Position numbers and translations under genes: made by a program. DNA of 46,978 nucleotides from positions 1 through 46,978 of the forward strand of contig QMRH01000009.1 in NCBI GenBank assembly GCA_003650675.1. Direction: 5' to 3'. The notes under the pieces were generated by a model. That model was not told where the DNA came from. It ran no database searches and was given only the letters and a program-made list of their open reading frames with translations. Shown in pieces: positions 42,727-46,978 of this stretch. Origin of the DNA: Thermoprotei archaeon (GTDB lineage Archaea; Thermoproteota; Thermoprotei; Thermofilales; B20-G17). Position 1 is the first letter of the stretch; every line of letters begins with the position of its first letter.

Positions 42727-43098
42727 ACTTAATCGTATTTACTTCCCGCAACGTTGATATAAAAAACATAGTGTGTCCTCGGTAAATATAATTACAAATA
42801 GATTGGAGATGCCCGCCACACTTAATGGACCCCATGATTAAGAATGGAGCCTTCTATACAGGGCGTCTTCTGTCAGCGTTTAATCTGAAATGTCATCGAA
42901 GAAAATTATTTTAATAAAAGTGAATCTTTAGACGAACGAGGTACTATGCGGGAAAATAGGCAGAATGTGTTTATTTTTTCCATCCAAGCTGTATCACCAG
43001 CTATAGGCTTCTTAAAGCGCTTCTAAAAAGGAATTCTTCGGCGATGTTAAACTAATAAACACTTCACAGAATGCCGACGCGGTTTTTAAATATCATTT
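42727..43098. other. Intergenic gap of 372 bp with an inverted repeat near its end
   Basis: No open frame I would support. AT-rich spacing upstream of thyX could hold its promoter (GTAATTATATTTACC on the minus strand near 42781-42796). The only structure noticed is the inverted repeat at 43059-43107. Confidence 0.5.
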
Positions 43099-43107
43099 GT
43101 GAAGTGT
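43059..43107. repeat. 10-bp inverted repeat flanking a TATA-like box
   Basis: ACACTTCACA (43059-43068) and TGTGAAGTGT (43098-43107) are exact reverse complements, 29 bp apart, around TTTTTAAATATC (43083-43094). This looks like a promoter framed by two half-sites of a regulator, in front of the decayed gene that follows. Confidence 0.5.
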
Positions 43108-43751
43108 CCCTTTAATCGTTTACCGCGGAAGACCTTTAATGGGAGGCTCAATCAACATCGACGAAACAATAACAATATTGCGTTTGCTGTTAGAAGGAAA
43201 CCCGTACCTAAACATAAAATCTCGGAAAATAAACTACTTCAAGATTTCACTGAAGCAGTGCTGGACAGTCAGTATGCCACAATAATTACTTTAATTCACG
43301 GAAACCTAAAGCCAATAGTAGGTGATGAAACCTTTTTAAAGGCTTATGTCATGGCAAACTTATATGAAGACCCCGAAGAAGCTGTGAAAATACTTCAACG
43401 TAAGGTTCCATATGACGAAAGAACTCCTACTCGAAATAGTCGAAAAAGGACATCAAGAAAACAGCCTATGGATTTATGAGGGAAATATTCTGGCTTGAAG
43501 GCTCCGATCCAAAAGAAATTCGATAACTGAAAAATAATAGCTTTATGGCTTATAGCAAAAGCTAGCGTTGGAAGAAGCCTTATACCGTTCCCCTACAGTA
43601 GAAGGAAGATTTTACAGGTAGCCTCCAAGGTAAAACAAACACTTATAGAAAACCTAGATAAAATAACGGTTTACCTTGAAAAAGAGAAAAATATATTATT
43701 AGAGGATAAGGAGTGCATGGAAGTAATCTCATGCCCGAATACGTCGTAATA
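43099..43751 (+). pseudogene. Decayed gene, reading frame broken at least three times
   Basis: Protein-like stretches alternate between two plus-strand frames: one from the ATG at 43139 (INIDETITILRLLLEGNP), then the 43099-43479 frame (TIITLIHGNLKPIVGDETF), then the first frame again from 43412 (KELLLEIVEKGHQENS), then the second from 43531 to about 43749 (LIPFPYSRRKILQVASKV). The stretches look like natural protein and join in order, which suggests one gene of about 200 residues hit by several frameshifts. I do not recognise the family. It might instead be a few overlapping small genes, or sequencing error could explain part of it. The GTG at 43099 lies inside the right half of the inverted repeat. 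Confidence 0.45.
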
Positions 43752-43793
43752 ATACATTTATTAATAGTAATTAAGCTCCTAACCCTACAATGG

Positions 43794-45578
43794 CTATTCA
43801 GGATCTTCCTCGCAAAGATACAATAATTTTGGCATAATTTTGTTTATTCCCAGCTTAGTGTAAGTGTTTTTGAAAGGTCTTCCAAGGGGGCTCCATCCCC
43901 TTTTCTCATAATATTTTTTCAGCATTAAATCCAGTTTTTCCTTATCTAAGGGATTAATTTCCCCCTTATCATCGGATATTATTGTCTCTTCTAAAAGTCT
44001 TAAGGGTATTCTACCGGTCCTCTGGTGTAGCCCCTCCCTCAAGTTAAATAATTGAATTAGTGTCGCTATTCTTTCGCCCACAATGTATAAGTTTTCTGGA
44101 GTAAAGCTTTGATCGCCCGTAACCGTTATGAGCATCATGGAGTAGACGGAATTCTCTAAGCTGATGTTACCGCATAAAACCAGAGATTTTCTCAGGTGTA
44201 CTTCGTTTTCAACATGTATTACATTTTCGACTGGATTCTGTTGGTTACACTGGTTAACAAGAGCCATAAGACAATCATCGCGTAAATACCCACTTGTAGT
44301 GTAATGTAAGGCAATGCGATCGTCAACTCTAGGATCAATACCGGGAACCTCCATCCCATAGAAATGGACAGCATATTTACTTGCACCCTTTAATACTATT
44401 TTAGATGCCTTGTAAACACCTTCAGCCAGTAGAGCCCCTAACCCTCTACGTTCGCTTATATCACTTAACAACCTATGGACCTCTCTGCTTCTTAGGGCTT
44501 CCTCAGCTTCTGGATTTAATAGCCCCTTAAAACATTCCTTTTCAAAGGCTTCGTAAGCCCATCCAATCACGTTTCCAGCCGAAACAGGATCTAGGCCGAG
44601 TTTAAATGCACCGTAAATCTGTGAGAAAACTTTTTCTCTATTAAATGTACTTATGTTCGGGCCTAGCATGTGAACAGCCTTCCAATCCAGTTCCATCAAG
44701 CAATCTCCAAACTCGATGACACTAGGGCATCTCATAAGACACCCTTGACAAGATTTTTCCTTGTATTGAATCTTAGATAAATCCTCGATAAAATACTCCA
44801 CCTGTTTTCTGTTTATTACACGGAAATTCTCGGTTGCCAGTAGGCTTCTCTCATTTAATAGACGATAGGCTTCCAATGTGTGTTTTACCCGCGTGCATTG
44901 GAATCCAGCATCAGGATGGAGTCTTTTTCCGGAGTCCTTGAACATCGCTGGTTTAGGGATTTCATGTAAACCTTGAACTGCTATTCCTTTAAGCTTTTTA
45001 GCCCCAAATACTGCGCCTAATCCACCTCCCACAGCATAGTAGCCGTCGGTTACTATAGAGGCATATCTTACCAGGTATTCCCCTCCCCTGCCTATTACAG
45101 CTATTCCTGCTTCCCTGCTCGTTTCTCTAAGCAGTGTTTCAGTTGATTTCACTACATTTAATCCCCAAATATGGTTGGCTTTTCTAAACTCAACCTCCCC
45201 ATCATTTATCCACAGGTAAATAGGTGTTTCAGATCTACCTTTCAAAACCAGCATATTTATACCGGCTTTCCTTAAAGATACTGGAAGACGGCCTACAATT
45301 GTATCATCGTAGTAGAGATTCGTTAAAGGGGATTTGGATGCTATTATGGCACTTGATCCCCCTGCCACAACCCCGGTTAGCGGGCCTGTTGCAAACAAGA
45401 TACTGTTTTCAGGGTGAAAGGCATCTATATTCCCTGGATTATTCTTCAGCAGGTAGTATATTGCCAGGCCTCTTCCTCCGACAAGCATATGGAAAACTTC
45501 TTTGTTAAGGTGGCTCCAGGATACTTTTTCCGTGGATAAATCGATTAACAATATTCTGCATGTATAGTTTCCTTCCAC
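43794..45578 (-). CDS. aor: Tungsten-type aldehyde:ferredoxin oxidoreductase
   Basis: 594 residues, close to the usual 605. The 4Fe-4S ligands are C277, C280, C284 (CQGCLMRC) and the distant C469 (LVLCG). Pterin-binding regions are visible at the N-terminus (GGRGLAIYYL, FATGPLTGV, GRGG) and GIDPR/DD near 413-420. The enzyme oxidises aldehydes, which arise from keto acids in amino-acid fermentation, to acids and reduces ferredoxin, using W (or Mo) bis-pterin. GTG start at 45578 with GGGGG 4 nt upstream. The AOR subfamily (AOR, FOR, GAPOR, WOR) cannot be decided by eye. The neighbouring divergent gene is a TauE-type permease. Confidence 0.93.
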   Translation of the reverse strand: MEGNYTCRILLIDLSTEKVSWSHLNKEVFHMLVGGRGLAIYYLLKNNPGNIDAFHPENSILFATGPLTGVVAGGSSAIIASKSPLTNLYYDDTIVGRLPVSLRKAGINMLVLKGRSETPIYLWINDGEVEFRKANHIWGLNVVKSTETLLRETSREAGIAVIGRGGEYLVRYASIVTDGYYAVGGGLGAVFGAKKLKGIAVQGLHEIPKPAMFKDSGKRLHPDAGFQCTRVKHTLEAYRLLNERSLLATENFRVINRKQVEYFIEDLSKIQYKEKSCQGCLMRCPSVIEFGDCLMELDWKAVHMLGPNISTFNREKVFSQIYGAFKLGLDPVSAGNVIGWAYEAFEKECFKGLLNPEAEEALRSREVHRLLSDISERRGLGALLAEGVYKASKIVLKGASKYAVHFYGMEVPGIDPRVDDRIALHYTTSGYLRDDCLMALVNQCNQQNPVENVIHVENEVHLRKSLVLCGNISLENSVYSMMLITVTGDQSFTPENLYIVGERIATLIQLFNLREGLHQRTGRIPLRLLEETIISDDKGEINPLDKEKLDLMLKKYYEKRGWSPLGRPFKNTYTKLGINKIMPKLLYLCEEDPE

Positions 45579-45608
45579 TATTCCCCCGTGTCAGATAATT
45601 AGACAAAA

Positions 45609-45617
45609 CTTTTAAAC
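45609..45617 (+). promoter_or_regulatory. TATA box of the TauE/SafE gene, leaderless spacing
   Basis: CTTTTAAAC centred 26 nt before the ATG at 45639; transcription should begin at or next to the ATG. This favours 45639 over the GTG at 45624, which would lie upstream of the transcript. Confidence 0.5.
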
Positions 45618-45638
45618 TCTAACGTGTTAAACGAAAGC

Positions 45639-46523
45639 ATGAGTCCACTAGACATCGTTTTACTGCTCTTAACAGGCCTTGCGGCTGGAACCTGTGGTGC
45701 CTTAATGGGGATAGGTGGTGGAGTAATAATGGTTCCAGTCCTCACAGCCTTTTTCGCCATACCTGTAAAGGAAGCTGCTGCCGCAAGCCTTGTAACAGTA
45801 ATCGCCACAAGCATGGCTGGTAGTTCGCGTTATTTAAAGCAAAGAATGGTAAACATTAGGCTTGCATTTCTCTTGGAGACCGTAACCTCCCTAGGCGCCA
45901 TTACTGGAGCCCTTTTAGCCATCCTAGTTCCACCGTATATCCTATATTTCATATTATCGGTGCTCTTAGGATACCTTGCTTTACAGCAATTTAAAACTAG
46001 GGAGATAGAGGAAGAGAAGATCAAACACATGGGATATAAAAACGTCAAGGAGGATAAGGTGGCCAGGATTCTAAAGCTAGCTTCCTCATATTACGATTTA
46101 GCCGAAAGAACACTCGTTGAATATAATATCTCCAACACCGGAGTAGGTTTAATAGCATCTTTTTTCGCTGGAGTTCTATCAGCGATGCTTGGGATAGGGG
46201 GAGGGGTACTTAAGGTCTCCTTCATGAACCAATTGATGAATACTCCTATTAAAGCGGCAATAGCTACAAGCAAGTTTATGATAGATATTACAGCCTCCAC
46301 TGGTGCCATAATTTATTATATTACAGGGATAGTTAACCTAGCTATCGTAGCTCCCATGGTCCTGGGGGTGACGTCTGGTGCAATTATGGGAGCAACTGTA
46401 ATGAACAAGATTAAATCCAGACGTTTAAAGACAGGATTCGCCCTCCTTTTAGCCTACCTGTCTTATCTAATGCTGAGAAAAGGCATCTATATTTACACTG
46501 GAATGCTTTTACCCGGACCATAA
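45639..46523 (+). CDS. TauE/SafE (TSUP) family permease
   Basis: 294 residues with about eight membrane helices in two related halves, each with a Gly-rich GIGGG turn (GALMGIGGGVIMVP and LSAMLGIGGGVLKV), the family hallmark. A charged cytosolic loop (about 115-160) joins the halves. Members move sulfite, sulfoacetate, taurine-derived sulfur or other organic anions; the substrate is not known here. The start at 45639 is chosen for its promoter spacing. It is convergent with the DUF1634 gene, 5 bp apart, a frequent genomic partner. Confidence 0.92.
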   Translation: MSPLDIVLLLLTGLAAGTCGALMGIGGGVIMVPVLTAFFAIPVKEAAAASLVTVIATSMAGSSRYLKQRMVNIRLAFLLETVTSLGAITGALLAILVPPYILYFILSVLLGYLALQQFKTREIEEEKIKHMGYKNVKEDKVARILKLASSYYDLAERTLVEYNISNTGVGLIASFFAGVLSAMLGIGGGVLKVSFMNQLMNTPIKAAIATSKFMIDITASTGAIIYYITGIVNLAIVAPMVLGVTSGAIMGATVMNKIKSRRLKTGFALLLAYLSYLMLRKGIYIYTGMLLPGP

Positions 46524-46528
46524 TTACC

Positions 46529-46822
46529 CTATTTTATGCGGAGGAATATACCTAAAACTAGGCTCAGCAACATAAATATTAAAACAAGTAACGCTGTTGC
46601 CGCGTTAGCCTTTTCCCCCCTGTTCTTAAACATGTAGCCAGCAACCGTCACCTTAACTATAGGCGTGAAGAGCAATAATATTGTGCCGGCTTCCATGAGA
46701 AGTCGCCATGATTCCCCTTCTGGAGAAAACACAAAGGCAATTATGCCTAAACCATATAATGTGACGCTTATAAGAAGCCCCGTAAGCACAATCCTGTAAA
46801 GACTGTCCTCCATCCCAGACAT
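46529..46822 (-). CDS. DUF1634 family membrane protein
   Basis: 97 residues (or 94 from the ATG at 46813) with three membrane helices and a short charged loop (KNRGEKANA). The pattern SLYRIVLTGLLISVTLYGLG then LMEAGTILLLFTPIVKV, with helix-GE-helix at the C-terminus, matches DUF1634 proteins, which are commonly found next to TSUP permeases and may be their accessory subunit. Here the gene is tail-to-tail with the permease, not co-directional. Function unknown beyond this link. Confidence 0.85.
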   Translation of the reverse strand: MSGMEDSLYRIVLTGLLISVTLYGLGIIAFVFSPEGESWRLLMEAGTILLLFTPIVKVTVAGYMFKNRGEKANAATALLVLIFMLLSLVLGIFLRIK

Positions 46823-46870
46823 TCAAAAATCCCAGTAAAAAACTACATACTACTAATTAAACTTTAATGG

Positions 46871-46893
46871 TAAAAGGCGGCTGAACATCCGCC
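46871..46893 (-). terminator. Hairpin terminator of the right-edge gene
   Basis: On the minus strand GGCGG, an 8-nt loop, CCGCC, then TTTTA (46875-46871). It lies 10 bp after the stop at 46903 and so ends the gene entering from the right edge. Confidence 0.6.
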
Positions 46894-46902
46894 CGTTAAT
46901 TG

Positions 46903-46978
46903 TTATCCGTTCTGGCTCTCCGCTACTTTCATTGTTTTTGATGCATGTGTAGTGGAGGGTCTTCCTGTCTCAGGGTTC
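46903..46978 (-). CDS. C-terminal end of an unidentified gene, partial at right edge
   Basis: The last 24 codons of a minus-strand frame that runs in from the right edge (NPETGRPSTTHASKTMKVAE at its start) and stops with TAA at 46903-46905. A hairpin terminator just after it supports a real gene end. The fragment is hydrophilic and too short to name. Confidence 0.4.
   Translation of the reverse strand, partial: NPETGRPSTTHASKTMKVAESQNG

Noticed and set aside
46860-46978. Possible tRNA-like end suggested by GGGTTC and a GC hairpin
   Set aside because: No acceptor or anticodon arms can be drawn; the hairpin fits a terminator after a coding end.
1-46978. CRISPR array, rRNA or integrated virus
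   Set aside because: No regularly spaced repeats, no rRNA-like segments, and no integrase, capsid or terminase motifs were seen on either strand.

Overview
The window looks like one contig piece from an archaeon, most likely a heat-adapted, peptide-using member of the TACK/Thermoproteota side of the tree; the exact lineage cannot be fixed from sequence reading alone. Reasons: archaeal-type AT-rich TATA elements 25-30 nt before several start codons (some apparently leaderless), GGTG/GGAGG Shine-Dalgarno-like sites, GTG and TTG starts, heavy use of AGA/AGG and ATA codons, and archaeal-type genes (ribose-1,5-bisphosphate isomerase, tungsten-type aldehyde:ferredoxin oxidoreductase, CTP-dependent polyprenol-kinase-like enzyme, ThyX, fused double-ATPase ECF module, VapBC of AbrB/PIN type). 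No rRNA, tRNA, CRISPR array or intact transposon was seen.

Left two thirds (1-31964): a peptide-handling island. Four related OPT-like multi-pass transporters (2206-4143, 14210-16195, 23381-25396, 25484-27430), all with a conserved E-[VI]-E-[KR]-L-P-F-P signature, are interleaved with secreted, membrane-tethered proteins: a partial M28-like protein (1-2150), a C25/caspase-fold peptidase-like protein (12148-14040), an M1 metallopeptidase (10229-12061), and two giant proteins in which a different extracytoplasmic head (GATase-like at 6273-10232, M28-like at 27531-31964) is joined to an FtsX/MacB-like membrane module and a similar cytosolic tail. No dedicated FtsE/MacB-type ATPase lies near them. 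Three of the four transporters sit directly beside one of these secreted proteins, in tandem or divergently. The island also holds a five-blade-propeller glycosidase-like protein, a double zinc ribbon, a CYTH enzyme and a Gfo/Idh/MocA oxidoreductase.

Inside the island, 18116-22218 is a compact ECF vitamin-type transporter operon (77-aa membrane protein, S, T, fused A1A2 ATPase, then a 5-formyltetrahydrofolate cyclo-ligase-like protein). It ends in a 25-bp perfect palindrome that probably terminates transcription from both sides. A nucleoside phosphorylase follows at 22480-23208.

Right third (32036-46978): housekeeping and peptide catabolism. A thymidylate kinase with an unusual P-loop, a TldE/TldD metalloprotease pair, a DmpA-type P1 peptidase, acylphosphatase, a VapBC pair beside a GC-rich hairpin-rich stretch that may be a decayed IS605-type end, a polyprenol-kinase-like membrane enzyme, ribose-1,5-bisphosphate isomerase with an adjacent catalytically altered paralogue (sharing an 82-bp identical tract), ThyX, a decayed gene, an aldehyde:ferredoxin oxidoreductase, and a TauE/SafE permease with a DUF1634 partner. 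Functionally the window fits a cell that digests proteins at its surface, imports oligopeptides, finishes them with cytosolic peptidases, oxidises the resulting aldehydes with ferredoxin, and recycles nucleosides through pentose bisphosphates.
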